64,000 nt of DNA, taken from assembly GCF_003315205.1 (NCBI RefSeq), contig NZ_QNRR01000015.1, positions 62,001-126,000 of the forward strand, in the 5' to 3' direction. Source of the DNA: Roseimicrobium gellanilyticum. GTDB lineage: Bacteria; Verrucomicrobiota; Verrucomicrobiia; Verrucomicrobiales; Verrucomicrobiaceae. A program made the translations under genes and the position numbers. Below are positions 1 through 9,336 of this stretch, piece after piece. Numbering within the stretch: position 1 is the stretch's first letter; every line of letters starts with the position of its first letter. The notes below the pieces were generated by a model. It was not told where the DNA came from. It saw nothing but the letters and a program-made list of their open reading frames with translations, and searched no databases.

Positions 1-928
1 AGTCGAGTCCATCCGTGACCTCGATGTCCACGATCGCGGCGGTGATCTCCACCATGTGGCGCGGCACATCCAGCTCGCGGATGAGATCTTCGTAGTAGCT
101 CCTGCGGCTTTCGAAATCCACGATGATCACCGCATTGCGCATGGGGTCCGAGGTGATGAGAGGTTCCCCTGCGGCGGGAGGATTGACGGGGTTCGCCAGG
201 AGGATGGTCTTGAGTATCTGCACCACACCGGCACTCTCCTTCACGGCGACTGCGGTGCTCTGGCTGGTGGTCAGCGTGAGGGCGCGCAGGCTGCTGCTCT
301 CCTGCTCTGCGCGGGCATAGCGCAGGGGGAAGAGCATGGGTATCATGCCTGCGGTATTCACCTTGGGCGGCTCCACATAAGCTTCGAGGCAGACGCCGAG
401 GAGGGTGACGGTCTCCATGACGTGGTCCTTGTAGGCCTGGGGGCCATTCAAGGTCAGGACATCGCTGCCATGCACGGGCTCGGTGCCGATGATGCCTGAC
501 TTCAGCGCGGTCTTGAGCATGACGGCGTGGGCATCCGCCAGCTTGTATTTTTTCTCCAGCTTGGGGCTGGGCTTGTACACCACCAGCTTGCGCTTGCTCT
601 TCAGGAAATATCCGTCGAGCCCGTTCTTCGCCAGGAGGTCGCACAGGAGCAGGCTGCGGGAGGGAGCCTCGGGAGGCTTGCACTCCTTGAATCCATCGAG
701 GGACTGCGTGACAAATGTGATGCCTTCATCCTGACAGATAGCTTTGAGATAAGCCTCCAGCTTCTGTATCTCAGTTCCCGTCGGTGGTGAGATGGTCACC
801 TTATCCTGCGGTCGCTTCCACGGGATGTCATGCAGTGGAGCTGCCTGGAGGATGGAAGCACACGCCACCACGGTGAAGATGAGCAGAGATGCCAGGCGCA
901 TGTGAAAGGGAGGACGGGAGGGACTCAT
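1..928 (-). CDS. Type III-type secretin, partial (C-terminus beyond window edge)
   Basis: 310 residues are visible and the gene continues past base 1. A signal peptide is followed by an N0-like domain (about residues 32-118). FPLRYARA (200-207) matches the N-domain F-P-L-+-Y-A motif of SctC secretins. DPMRNAVIIVD (261-271) and LIRELDVP (282-289) are the motifs that lead into the secretin core, as in YscC/HrcC. By family knowledge it would form an outer-membrane ring. The ATG at 928 is the only start that leaves a full signal peptide; M10 is an alternative. It starts 40 bp after the preceding secretin gene, so the two are probably co-transcribed. Odd: two SctC-like genes in a row. The missing C-terminal barrel domain cannot be judged. 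Confidence 0.85.
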   Translation of the reverse strand, partial: MSPSRPPFHMRLASLLIFTVVACASILQAAPLHDIPWKRPQDKVTISPPTGTEIQKLEAYLKAICQDEGITFVTQSLDGFKECKPPEAPSRSLLLCDLLAKNGLDGYFLKSKRKLVVYKPSPKLEKKYKLADAHAVMLKTALKSGIIGTEPVHGSDVLTLNGPQAYKDHVMETVTLLGVCLEAYVEPPKVNTAGMIPMLFPLRYARAEQESSSLRALTLTTSQSTAVAVKESAGVVQILKTILLANPVNPPAAGEPLITSDPMRNAVIIVDFESRRSYYEDLIRELDVPRHMVEITAAIVDIEVTDGLD

Positions 929-968
929 GGATGCAGCATTCAAGAGGAGCAGGCGCACTTCATTCCGT

Positions 969-3773
969 TCAGGGATTCACAGCCTTGCCAGAGGTTTTCC
1001 CATCTCCCACGAGATCGTTGACTCCAGCGCCAGACACTTCCGGCAGAGGCAGGGACTCCAGCGGCCCCAGTGGATGCGGCCCTGTGGGCTTCACGAGACG
1101 CGGTGTGATGAGGAAGAGGCGCTGCAGCTTCACATTCACATTCCGCCGGTCTTTGAAGGCCAATCCCACGAGGGGAATGCGGCTCAGCAAGGGGATGCCG
1201 CCATCCTGCTTCTGCTCGGCATGACGATAGCGCCCGCCCAGCAGCAGGCTCTGCCCCTCACGCACCAGGGCGCGGGTGTAGATGGTGCTCTCAGAAAGGA
1301 AGGCGGTGGGCTTGTTCGCAGGCAGCACCGGTGTGGCCACAGCGGGGTCCACCGGCACGCCGGTCACCGTGTCATCCTGGATCTCGATCTCCAGCAGGAT
1401 GAGCTGCTGCTCGCCGGGATTCTTGGGATGCATCACCACGGGCTTGATGCGGAGGGCGAGCGGCGCATTCACCTTGAAGAGGTCCGCATTGTGCTCGCCG
1501 GGCACGGGCAGGAGGAGCGAGTTGTTATCATAGAAGAGCGCTTCCGTATTCGCCACGGTGAGCAGCACGGGGCGCGAGATGACCTGCGCTTTTCCGTCGG
1601 TCGCGAGGGCCTGCAACCGTGCGGCCAGCTTCCCGCTGGTACCAGTGATGAGGGTGGAGGCATTCAACCCCACGGGATGGAAGACCTTGTCCGCGCCCAG
1701 GGTGCCCGCAGGTGTGGTGAGGACCTTCAATCCATTCGGTGATGCGATGCCGCCGAAGGGAAGACCGCCATCGAAGAGGGAGCTCGCCGTGCCCACGGCC
1801 TCGGTGATTTCCTCCTTGCCAAATCCAGCCCAGTCCACGCCCCACTCCACGCCGGAGTTCGCATTGATATCCATGATGGTCGCGCTGATCTCCACGAGAT
1901 TGGGCGGCACATCGAGTTCATTGATGATGCGCTCGTAGGCCGGCATGCGCTCTTCCAGGTCGCAGATGATGATGCGGTTCGTAGCGCGTTCCGCGATGAT
2001 GGCGCCGCGCAGCTCGGGCGCCTTCTCCTGGGTGGGCGCAGCCTCATGCATGGCGGCCGACTCCCCTCCGACCAGGCCCTGCCCCCTGCTGAAGACCGTG
2101 GCCTGGGTGGCCTCCTGCGGGATGAGGTCGCTCGGGTCCACACGCAGCACGCCCTCAGGAATCAGCTTCTCCACCGTGGGTGAGACACGCAGGCCGCGCC
2201 TATTGAGCAGTTCCGTGACTTGATCCTCGCCTCCGGCGAACTCGATGGGCCGGGATTCATTGGCACGCTCGCGCAGACTGGCAGCCTCGCGCAGCTGCGC
2301 GGATTCATTGATGCGAATGTCATCATCCAGCCTGCGGAGCTGGTCGATCGTCCCCGTGGGACCGGTGTATCCAGAATAGGCATATGGCTTGTAGTAGTCC
2401 GCACTCGTGGCGCTCTCCAGCAGGCGCGAGGCTTCCGTGAGCAGCAGGGCTTTTTCGAAATTGGCATCACCTCCGCTGGAGACGAGCTTCAGCGATCCTG
2501 CGCCGTACATCTTGTTCGCAATGGCCACGAGCGTCTTGGCCACACCGGGGATGCGCACTTCCGCGGGGAGGTCCGTAGCGGCATTCCCCGTCTTGGTGAG
2601 GGCCTGCCCTTCCACGGAGGCATGGCGGAGCTGGAAGGCTCTCATGCGCATCTTGCCAATGCTCACGCCCTTGTTCAGATCATTCTGGGTGGGGGCGGCC
2701 TCCAGCGTGCTCTCGCGAACGCGGGAGTTTCCAGCACCTCCGTCATCGGCAAGCGCATCACTGCCATCCGGCATGAGGCGGGCCCGCCTGCCCATGTCAC
2801 TCAGGGAGCCGTCGTTGGGCGGCACGTGCTCGTGATGATTTGGAAAGGCCGGGCCGGTGGCTCCGGGGATGAGCACACCGGATTCCTGGCGGCCACCTTT
2901 GCCACCAGGTTTCTCCGGGGGTGGCGCGGGCGCCGTGTAGGAGCCGAAGAGTCTGGCGCGGCGCAGTTTCTCCAGCTCGCCATCGAGCTCATCCATGGCT
3001 CTGGGATGCCCCTCCGCGCGGCGTCGCGTGTCAGAGTAGGCTTCCATCTGCACATTGGACCGCTTGTTCAGCGGCGTCTTGTCATCGGGAACGTTCAGCG
3101 CCTTCTTCCACTCATCATCTGTCGCGGTGAAGTACAGCTCGCCAGACTCCTCCCAGGGGCAGAAGTGCAGCGTGGGCAGTTTGTCCGATGGCACAGCAGA
3201 CAGGTGGAACCGCACGGGGTACTCGGCCGCCAGCCGATCCATCAGCTGGTGCAGGTTCTCAGGCTGGAAGCTGTCCCTCCACGCGGCGAATGACTCATTC
3301 ACATGAGTCTCAGAGCGGGGGTCCTGGCCGTGCTTCGTCGCCCATGCGACGTGGAATGCCGACTTCCTCCAATCGAGCAGGGACTCATCATTCTTGGAGA
3401 ATTCGATCTTCTCGACGAATGCCTTCTTATCACTCTGCGCGCTCTTGAGCACGACCAGAAGCTCCTTCAGATTGCCAGCACCTTGCACGAGGGTCCGCAG
3501 CTCATCCATCCTCGGGTCCGGAGCATTCGTGGCCGGGTCGGCTTCATTCGACGGATTGGGTGTAGCAGGATCACCGGCTCCTGGCAGTGCTCCCGGTATG
3601 CCACCACCACCACCCTGCCCGTTCTGCGGCAGTGCTCCCGGTATCTGCACTCCCGGAGGATGAGCAGGTGGGGGCGAGGCTGGAGTGCCGTGCTGTGCGC
3701 GTGATGCACAGGGAAGCGCCGCGACAAGCAGCGCGCTGAGGAAGAAGGTGGTGGAGGTCGCCGGTGAGAACAT
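969..3773 (-). CDS. Type III secretion-type outer-membrane secretin, long form
   Basis: 934 residues, longer than usual SctC proteins (about 550-700). Signal peptide at 1-26. A Pro/Gly-rich linker spans 31-85. The N-domain motif FQLRHASVEG is at 380-389 with VRIPGVAKTL at 407-416. ATNRIIICDLEERMP (597-611) and IINELDVPP (616-624) follow. The secretin core runs from about 700 to 894, with ISRPVLLTVANTEALF (732-747), VPGEHNADL (757-765), LLLGGRY (843-849) and IPLLSRIPLVG (860-870). This is the standard C-terminal pattern of the type III branch of secretins. The chosen ATG gives a clean signal peptide; an in-frame ATG 57 bp upstream would bury it. No Shine-Dalgarno motif is visible. The gene follows the protease by 38 bp. 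Insertions at 85-370 and 420-590 are unusual. Confidence 0.93.
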   Translation of the reverse strand: MFSPATSTTFFLSALLVAALPCASRAQHGTPASPPPAHPPGVQIPGALPQNGQGGGGGIPGALPGAGDPATPNPSNEADPATNAPDPRMDELRTLVQGAGNLKELLVVLKSAQSDKKAFVEKIEFSKNDESLLDWRKSAFHVAWATKHGQDPRSETHVNESFAAWRDSFQPENLHQLMDRLAAEYPVRFHLSAVPSDKLPTLHFCPWEESGELYFTATDDEWKKALNVPDDKTPLNKRSNVQMEAYSDTRRRAEGHPRAMDELDGELEKLRRARLFGSYTAPAPPPEKPGGKGGRQESGVLIPGATGPAFPNHHEHVPPNDGSLSDMGRRARLMPDGSDALADDGGAGNSRVRESTLEAAPTQNDLNKGVSIGKMRMRAFQLRHASVEGQALTKTGNAATDLPAEVRIPGVAKTLVAIANKMYGAGSLKLVSSGGDANFEKALLLTEASRLLESATSADYYKPYAYSGYTGPTGTIDQLRRLDDDIRINESAQLREAASLRERANESRPIEFAGGEDQVTELLNRRGLRVSPTVEKLIPEGVLRVDPSDLIPQEATQATVFSRGQGLVGGESAAMHEAAPTQEKAPELRGAIIAERATNRIIICDLEERMPAYERIINELDVPPNLVEISATIMDINANSGVEWGVDWAGFGKEEITEAVGTASSLFDGGLPFGGIASPNGLKVLTTPAGTLGADKVFHPVGLNASTLITGTSGKLAARLQALATDGKAQVISRPVLLTVANTEALFYDNNSLLLPVPGEHNADLFKVNAPLALRIKPVVMHPKNPGEQQLILLEIEIQDDTVTGVPVDPAVATPVLPANKPTAFLSESTIYTRALVREGQSLLLGGRYRHAEQKQDGGIPLLSRIPLVGLAFKDRRNVNVKLQRLFLITPRLVKPTGPHPLGPLESLPLPEVSGAGVNDLVGDGKTSGKAVNP

Positions 3774-3811
3774 TGCGATGGGTTCGCCTCGATGAAGTCG
3801 GATCAGGATGA

Positions 3812-4732
3812 TTAAAACGGGAGACCCCACGCGGTGGCCCAGCCCTTGATCTCCGCAAGAACGGTCGGAGTGATGCGCAGAGCCCAGTTGAACTCCACCG
3901 TGCCTGTGGTGTGGATGCCCACGGCATGGGCGACTCCTCCACTCAGGGTGAAGGTGGGACCGCCGCTCTGCCCATTCTCACTGTCAATCACGTGAGGCAG
4001 CACCGTGGCCGTGGGCGGACCCAACCGGCCTCCCGCCGCCATGAGTCGCTTGCTGTTATTGATGGAGGGATATCCGCCGAGAATCGTGGGAAGCCCCCAG
4101 AGCTGCTGATCTGCAAGGACGGTCAGCGTGAAGTGGGCACCTGGATGCGCTGCCGCCGGAGGCACCAGAATCAATCCATAGTCAAGGTGGGCACCCCAGT
4201 TGTTGAACCATCCTTGTGGAGTCCGGTACGCCATCGCACTGCTGGACGGCAGGACCGTCGAGCCATCGGCACGCAACCCCGGAAACACATTGACCTTGGT
4301 AGCTTTGCCAGCCTCATCCTCCAGGCAATGCGCTGCGGTCACCAGAAGACGCGGAGCTACATAAAAGGCCGTACCGCGTACCGCTCCCCCACCCGACCTC
4401 TCCACGGTGATATAGGCGACGGATGGCCACGGATACACCGTCTCCGTCACGAGCTGCATGTCATTATCCCCGTGGACGTTCTCCAGTCCGAAGTTACCCG
4501 CCTCCTCCAGTCCGGGGACATCAGTCTTCACCTCCTGCCTGACCTTCTTGACGATATCCGTGGGGATCTCGCTCAATCTCGCATCCATCTCCACCGGAGC
4601 TGCTCCTTCGCTGGGCGGCAGCTCACCCTCGAGTTTCTCCGACTGCCATCCTCTCCTGCCGCCTCTGCCATCAGTATGTTCCGAGGGACGCTCCATTCGC
4701 CCTCCGTGAAGGTTGCTTGGGTCTTGGGTCAT
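3812..4732 (-). CDS. Trypsin-like (V8/S1B-type) serine protease
   Basis: 306 residues. The catalytic triad is visible: TAAHC (His135), LDYGLILV (Asp184) and GQSGGP (Ser256). The His-to-Asp-to-Ser spacing and the short C-terminus resemble V8-like glutamyl endopeptidases. There is no N-terminal signal peptide: residues 1-80 are hydrophilic, with Gly/Arg/Glu-rich stretches, so either an unusual export route or a cytoplasmic or type III-type substrate is possible (inference). It is the first gene of the unit leading into the two secretins, so maturation of an envelope or secretion component is plausible. The ATG at 4732 is the only good start. Confidence 0.9.
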   Translation of the reverse strand: MTQDPSNLHGGRMERPSEHTDGRGGRRGWQSEKLEGELPPSEGAAPVEMDARLSEIPTDIVKKVRQEVKTDVPGLEEAGNFGLENVHGDNDMQLVTETVYPWPSVAYITVERSGGGAVRGTAFYVAPRLLVTAAHCLEDEAGKATKVNVFPGLRADGSTVLPSSSAMAYRTPQGWFNNWGAHLDYGLILVPPAAAHPGAHFTLTVLADQQLWGLPTILGGYPSINNSKRLMAAGGRLGPPTATVLPHVIDSENGQSGGPTFTLSGGVAHAVGIHTTGTVEFNWALRITPTVLAEIKGWATAWGLPF

Positions 4733-5256
4733 GGCGGATGGGTGAATGGAAGGGGGATGTAGTGCCGTGGGTTATTTCATGGGGGTAGGAAATTTTGAAG
4801 CGAGTCTTTTGGGGGGAAGGGAGGAAAAACGCAAATGTTTTCTCCTTCCTTTTTTCCAAAGGTCATCAGGGAATGTTGGTGGACCCCATGCTGTAACCGT
4901 GCCAATGCGGACGGATTTCACGCCCGGAGCAGTTTGAATGATCGTGCAGCCATCCGGAGAGGCATGGTTGTGCACGTGCTGACATTACCCAGTGTGTTGC
5001 GGCAGGCCCAAGGAACGGGAACGCCTCGTTCCCGTCAGCGGTCGGCATGCCTGGTGATGCAGCATGTCGAGCGCCCTGTATTCCAATGAGTGCTGCGGCA
5101 GATACACGCCACAAACCTTTCACCCACGGGAACGAGGCGTTCCCGCTCCCTGGGCCTGCCGCCATGCCATCGATGAATTCATCGCGCCGGGACGACATAC
5201 GACTGCATCCAGCGTGAGCGGTCCTGGCGCGCGAAGGGAGCGAGGTCGTGCTCAGC
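4733..5256. other. Intergenic region between protease and array, with one R1 element
   Basis: 524 bp without a convincing gene. It holds an R1 palindromic element (5005-5156). The rest shows no coding pattern. It separates the last array gene from the protease-secretin unit and may hold the promoter of that unit, but I see no clear -35/-10 pair. Confidence 0.5.
5005..5156. repeat. R1 palindromic element, copy 1
   Basis: A 152-bp element bounded by GGCCCAAGGAACGGGAACG and its near reverse complement ending in CTCCCTGGGCC. Each arm contains the palindrome GGGAACGAGGCGTTCCC. The core is homologous, in opposite orientation, to 6777-6930. MITE-like; no transposase is inside. Confidence 0.85.
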
Positions 5257-5832
5257 TCACTTCCCCGCGTGGTATTCCAACGGAGCGATGTGGCGATCTG
5301 GCTGCGGAGATTTCCCAACGGTATAGCCTGTGAGATGCCACACCATGTTATTGAACCAGAGGCAGACACGCTGCCCTCGCTTCTTCGTCACGCTGATGCT
5401 GTCATATTTGCTCGCGAGTGATGCGATATCGAGACGCGGCACACTGGCGTCCGGGACCAGGGCCTCAACACGCGCGGTGCCGTAGGGAGGAATGGGAGGC
5501 ACCGGCTTCTCCACATACCCACCACTGGGCACGAACTCGATCACACGATAGTGACCATGTCCTATGCTCGGATCACGCTTCTCAACGAGGCTCAGCTCCC
5601 AGAGGTAGATGGGATAGGGCCGGGTATTCCGCACCTCGATGATGAAGGGGACCAATATCTGCTCCATCTCCAAGCCGGGCATGCTGATCATCTGCCTTGA
5701 GGTCGTTCCTTGACCGATGTAGCGGAACTCAAGGGGATTCGCGGGGCTCCATGACATGGCGATGTAGGCCACGGGGATGACCAGCAGCACGAGGAAGACG
5801 CCGAGGAGGGTGAGCTTGGTGCGGCGGGGCAT
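5257..5832 (-). CDS. Family A member 1 (single-anchor envelope protein, unknown function)
   Basis: 191 residues. N-terminus MPRRTK, anchor about 7-27, SWSPANPLEFR at 27-37. The core motif EVRNTRPYPIYL (66-77) has Arg where most members have Ser. PPYGTAR at 115-121; ends in APLEYHAGK. It groups with members 2 and 13 through the shared G-Q/K-G-x-P-rich stretch after the anchor and the VP before the core motif. It is the array gene nearest the protease (524 bp away), 81 bp below member 2. No Shine-Dalgarno motif; an AT-rich ATTTATGATTT run precedes the start. Confidence 0.9.
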   Translation of the reverse strand: MPRRTKLTLLGVFLVLLVIPVAYIAMSWSPANPLEFRYIGQGTTSRQMISMPGLEMEQILVPFIIEVRNTRPYPIYLWELSLVEKRDPSIGHGHYRVIEFVPSGGYVEKPVPPIPPYGTARVEALVPDASVPRLDIASLASKYDSISVTKKRGQRVCLWFNNMVWHLTGYTVGKSPQPDRHIAPLEYHAGK

Positions 5833-5913
5833 CTCTATTGATGATTTATTATTTATGATTTGAGATTGTTGATTTCAGATGACGCGTGGGGAAGACGACG
5901 GAGCAGATGCATG

Positions 5914-6558
5914 TCATTCATGCAGCGCCTGCCCATCCACCGTGGTTCGCTCACCTTCCCAATTGGGAAGGTCCTTGAAGGTCCGGGCGGTCCACTCGGG
6001 AGCGCGCCGGTGCATCCATCCGTAGAAGCAGTGGACACGGTTCTTGGTAAGACTCACCCAGGAGCATGACACCTGGACTTTCGTCCAGTCCACGACCCTG
6101 GACAGGTCCTCCTTCACCAATAACTGACGGCGGATGATGCCGTAGGAGGAAATGGGCGGGTCCGCATACGCATAGAAGTTGGCCTGAGAATCGGCGTCCC
6201 ACACGCGCCGCGCACCTTTGAATTCACCCAAGTCGACCAGGTCATCGGCGTTCACGGACTTCACGGCCGGGGAGTGGTCGGCTGCCGGAAGCAAGTCCCG
6301 GCGAAAGATATCGATGTAGGCAGTATCGAGATAGATGGCGAAGGGCTGGGTATTCACCACCTCAATCTCGTAGGGTACGAAGATTGCCTTCGCACCGCGT
6401 TGCTCTGGATCTGCAGCTTCGACCGGTGTCCCCTTCCCCACCACGCGGAAGCGCAGCGGATCCTCCGCCGACCAGGAGAAATACAGATAACCCGCCATGC
6501 CCAAGCCCAGCAGCACGAGGAGAAACGCGGCGACGGTGAGCTTCGTACGGCGGGACAT
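5914..6558 (-). CDS. Family A member 2
   Basis: 214 residues. Start placed at MSRRTK, because 29 upstream in-frame codons are encoded by the AT-rich intergenic repeat. PLRFRVV at 34-40; EVVNTQPFAIYL (66-77) replaces NTS with NTQ; SSYGIIRR at 137-144 stands where PAHGTxR is usual. CSWVSLTKNR (165-174) is a clear version of the late W-S-x-T-K motif. The C-terminus lacks the usual APLE ending. Close to members 1 and 13. Its upstream gap of 437 bp holds an R1 element. Confidence 0.88.
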   Translation of the reverse strand: MSRRTKLTVAAFLLVLLGLGMAGYLYFSWSAEDPLRFRVVGKGTPVEAADPEQRGAKAIFVPYEIEVVNTQPFAIYLDTAYIDIFRRDLLPAADHSPAVKSVNADDLVDLGEFKGARRVWDADSQANFYAYADPPISSYGIIRRQLLVKEDLSRVVDWTKVQVSCSWVSLTKNRVHCFYGWMHRRAPEWTARTFKDLPNWEGERTTVDGQALHE

Positions 6559-6776
6559 GGGGGGAGTACGATTTGAGATTTTTGATTGATGATTTGTGAT
6601 TGGGAATCTTCCAGCGCGCACGTCGCGTGGGGATAGGGTTAACAAGACCGGATGGCATCAAAAAAAGAAGGGAGATATACCAAACAAAGTTGAAACCAAA
6701 TCTCCATATGAAAGACGCCAGACTACCTCAATTGGCTCATGCGACAAGGTTATCCATGGAACATCGACATGGCATG

Positions 6777-6930
6777 GGCCCAAGGAGCGGGAACGCCTCG
6801 TTCCCGTGGGCGAATGGGTTTATGGTGTGTACCCACCGGAGCATTCGTTGGAACACAGCGGCGCTCGACATACAACGTCACCAGGCATGGTGACCGCTGA
6901 CGGGAACGAGGCGTTCCCGCTCCTTGGGCC
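6777..6930. repeat. R1 palindromic element, copy 2
   Basis: 154 bp, inverted relative to copy 1, with the same ends (GGCCCAAGGAGCGGG...CTCCTTGGGCC), the same GGAACGAGGCGTTCC stem and a homologous 90-bp core. The surrounding 437-bp gap (6559-6995) shows no gene. Confidence 0.85.
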
Positions 6931-6995
6931 ACGCAGTCCAGGGCCTTCGGCACAGATTCCATATCCATGACCTCACGTTCGCCCCAGCGGTGCAG

Positions 6996-7562
6996 TCACT
7001 CAGAGGCCTCCAGCGGGGCCGCGGCGCGGTGCACCTCGGGCTCGGGCAACTGCTTGCTCCAGGACTTTGGCAGAAGCAGCCGCAGCGAGCGATACCATGA
7101 CAGGACGCGATGTCTGCTGCTGGAGACATAGTTGTATCCCACAGCGGACTCCTCCAGTGGCCAGGTCTCCTCCACCGTGAAAGGCAGGTGGATGCGGCCC
7201 TGCCAGCGCCCACGCGGCGGGAGCACCACGTCTTCCATCATATCGGTGCTGATGGCGCCATTGACAACGCGGTCCAGCAGAATGGTGCGCTTGCCAGTGC
7301 GGGGTTGGATTTCGTGCACCTCGGCCCCGTGCATGATCATAGCGGAGCCCATGCGCACGGTCGTGGAAGCAGTATTCTCCACCTCCAGATAAAGAACCCG
7401 GTGCGCTACCTCCAGCGGATGGAACTTGGACGGTGTCTCAATGTTCAGCATGCGGAAGCGCAGGGGATCCACCGGACGCCAGGTGAGCGTGACGTACGCC
7501 ATGGGAATAGCCAGCAGCACGAGGAAGAGCGCCAGGATGATGAGCTTCGTACGACGGGACAT
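6996..7562 (-). CDS. Family A member 3
   Basis: 188 residues. Near-consensus N-terminus; TWRPVDPLRFR at 27-37. EVENTASTTVRM at 60-71; LPPRGRWQGR (114-123) replaces PAHGTxR; YNYVSSSRHR near 143-152. Ends in APLEASE. The start is preceded by eight C residues and by TTATGAT heptamer repeats rather than a Shine-Dalgarno motif. The gap to member 4 is 32 bp. Confidence 0.9.
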   Translation of the reverse strand: MSRRTKLIILALFLVLLAIPMAYVTLTWRPVDPLRFRMLNIETPSKFHPLEVAHRVLYLEVENTASTTVRMGSAMIMHGAEVHEIQPRTGKRTILLDRVVNGAISTDMMEDVVLPPRGRWQGRIHLPFTVEETWPLEESAVGYNYVSSSRHRVLSWYRSLRLLLPKSWSKQLPEPEVHRAAAPLEASE

Positions 7563-7594
7563 GGGGGGGGATTTATGATTTATGATTTGAGATT

Positions 7595-8251
7595 TCAGGG
7601 CGAGCTCGTGGCAGTGGTGGGAACGGATTCGAATGGATTGATGTAGATGGGAGTGATGTCCGTCTTGTACCCAAGCGGCTTGAGGTGGTTCCGATATTTC
7701 TCAGGAAGGAGGGCGCGGCATCGGAAGAGCCATCTGTCCACGCGATGTTGGGTGGAAGTGCGCCATCTGTACAGGATATGAGCCTTGGCGGGATTGAATG
7801 CCACGGCGGCATCCCTGGTCATCACGGCGCTGTAGCGCAGGGCACCGTGCGCAGGCACGGGTGGCAGCTCGAAGAACGCGAGGACTGGCTGGGGCTTCGT
7901 GTCTGAGACCTGGGGATGGATCTGACCGAGGTACGCGGGGCTTTCCATGACGAACAGAAGCATCGCAGAATCGCTCCAGCCGGCCATGGGTGTTTTCCCC
8001 GCCAACAAGTGCGCTTCCCAGAAATGCATGCTGATGGCGTGCGGGTTCTCCACTTCGAAGTCGATGGCCACCAGGGAATCTGGGATGTCTCCCGCGACAC
8101 CTTTCTCGATCGTAGGCAGGAGTCTGGTGCCGGTGTAGCGGAAGTGCAGCCCCTCCCCTCGCACCGACCAGGTGAGGACCACATATCCACCCAAGAAGCC
8201 AGCCACCACGACAAGGAAGCAGGAGAGGATGAGCTTCGCGCGGCGGGACAT
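7595..8251 (-). CDS. Family A member 4
   Basis: 218 residues, among the longer members. The juxtamembrane motif is degenerate (TWSVRGEGLHFR, 27-38). EVENPHAISMHF at 66-77 has Pro in place of Thr-Ser. VPAHGALR at 132-139, with a longer loop than usual between the two motifs. YRWRTSTQHRVD at 161-172. A C-terminal extension (NPFESVPTTATSSP) follows the usual end. 82 bp below member 5. Confidence 0.88.
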   Translation of the reverse strand: MSRRAKLILSCFLVVVAGFLGGYVVLTWSVRGEGLHFRYTGTRLLPTIEKGVAGDIPDSLVAIDFEVENPHAISMHFWEAHLLAGKTPMAGWSDSAMLLFVMESPAYLGQIHPQVSDTKPQPVLAFFELPPVPAHGALRYSAVMTRDAAVAFNPAKAHILYRWRTSTQHRVDRWLFRCRALLPEKYRNHLKPLGYKTDITPIYINPFESVPTTATSSP

Positions 8252-8333
8252 CGCTATCTATTGATGATGGATGATTTTTGATTTGAGACTTTAAAGCGGA
8301 ACTGAGGAGGTGGCGCAGACGAAAGTGCAAGCA

Positions 8334-8879
8334 TCAGGGTGCGGGCTCCAGCAGCGTCTGTTCATAGGACTCCACCGGAAGGGGGATGCGGCCCTCAAGG
8401 AACTTCGGGAGGTATGGCTCGATGGCATCATGCAGTGCCAGCGCCCTCCGCTTTGAGCGGGTGAGATAGCCATAGGCAATCCTGAGATTTTGCTGATTCA
8501 CGGGATTGTCCGTTTTCTCAAGCTTCATGAAGAAGATGAAGTGCCCGTGGGCGGAGAGCATGCTCTCGGAAGCACTGCTTCCCGGCAGCGGTCGGGCATC
8601 CATGTGATGGATGATCCCAGCGAAAGTCGTGCCTGGGGGCGCATCGCCGTCCTCCACACCCGCCGCGGTCATCTCCACACCTGTGGCGGTGGTGTTGATC
8701 ACTTCAATGCGCACGAAGTCACCCGACTCGGCTGTGCCAATGATGGATTCCAATTCCTTGCCCACAAGACGGAACCGCAGCGGTTTCTCAACCTCCCAGG
8801 TGAGGAAGAGATAGATCCCAGGGATGGACAGCAATACAAGGAAAATGCCGAGGATGATGAGCTTCGTGCGACGGGACAT
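8334..8879 (-). CDS. Family A member 5
   Basis: 181 residues. PLRFRLVG at 33-40. EVINTTATGVEM (59-70) has Thr-Thr instead of Thr-Ser. SAHGHFIFF (109-117) is the only trace of the PAHGT motif. YGYLTRSKRRAL at 136-147. Ends in LLEPAP. The start follows CACCCCCTTCCCCC with no Shine-Dalgarno motif. It lies 69 bp below a family B gene. Confidence 0.88.
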   Translation of the reverse strand: MSRRTKLIILGIFLVLLSIPGIYLFLTWEVEKPLRFRLVGKELESIIGTAESGDFVRIEVINTTATGVEMTAAGVEDGDAPPGTTFAGIIHHMDARPLPGSSASESMLSAHGHFIFFMKLEKTDNPVNQQNLRIAYGYLTRSKRRALALHDAIEPYLPKFLEGRIPLPVESYEQTLLEPAP

Positions 8880-8948
8880 GGGGGAAGGGGGTGATACCTA
8901 TGATTTGAAATCTCAAAGCCGGGAGGCAGGAGGTGGCGGATGAACTTA

Positions 8949-9227
8949 TCATGTGTCCCTCTCCGGTGAGCTGAAGGTTCGGCGGCACCAGTCCTCGTAA
9001 GGTCGAAAGAAATCCTCAAGGCCTCCCTCGATGCGCACGAAGTGGTACGGAGTGCCATAGGTATTCACCCAGTCTGCGCTGGTATAGACAATCTTCCCCC
9101 TCCTCCGAGAGACCACCTTCAGCGTGAGCTCTTCCAAGATGGGGACGCTGAGGAAGTACAGGAGCAGTACGCCCATTACTGACGCAGTCCAGATAACATG
9201 GACTCTGCAGGACGAGGGGGCATTCAT
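8949..9227 (-). CDS. Family B member 1 (small single-anchor protein)
   Basis: 92 residues. One membrane segment (about 11-31) contains LLLYFLSVPIL, followed by a basic stretch (SRRRGK), a short outer region with Trp53, and YEDWCRRTF near the end. It shares this plan with five other small genes in the window. Start taken at MNAPSS, since longer in-frame extension upstream has no sequence in common with other family B proteins. Function unknown; the context suggests a role tied to family A. Confidence 0.75.
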   Translation of the reverse strand: MNAPSSCRVHVIWTASVMGVLLLYFLSVPILEELTLKVVSRRRGKIVYTSADWVNTYGTPYHFVRIEGGLEDFFRPYEDWCRRTFSSPERDT

Positions 9228-9336
9228 GCGAGGGCTCGGAGGAGAGAGAGGGATGGGTATCGGATTGCAAAGGGAGACCGGATAGGCAGTCGTATCTACG
9301 AGTGGCTGATAGCTAATGATCCATGCTGCAAGTGCA

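Noticed and set aside
1727-3293. Long open frames opposite the secretin gene
   Set aside because: They are shadows of a high-GC gene with good secretin motifs; no motifs of their own.
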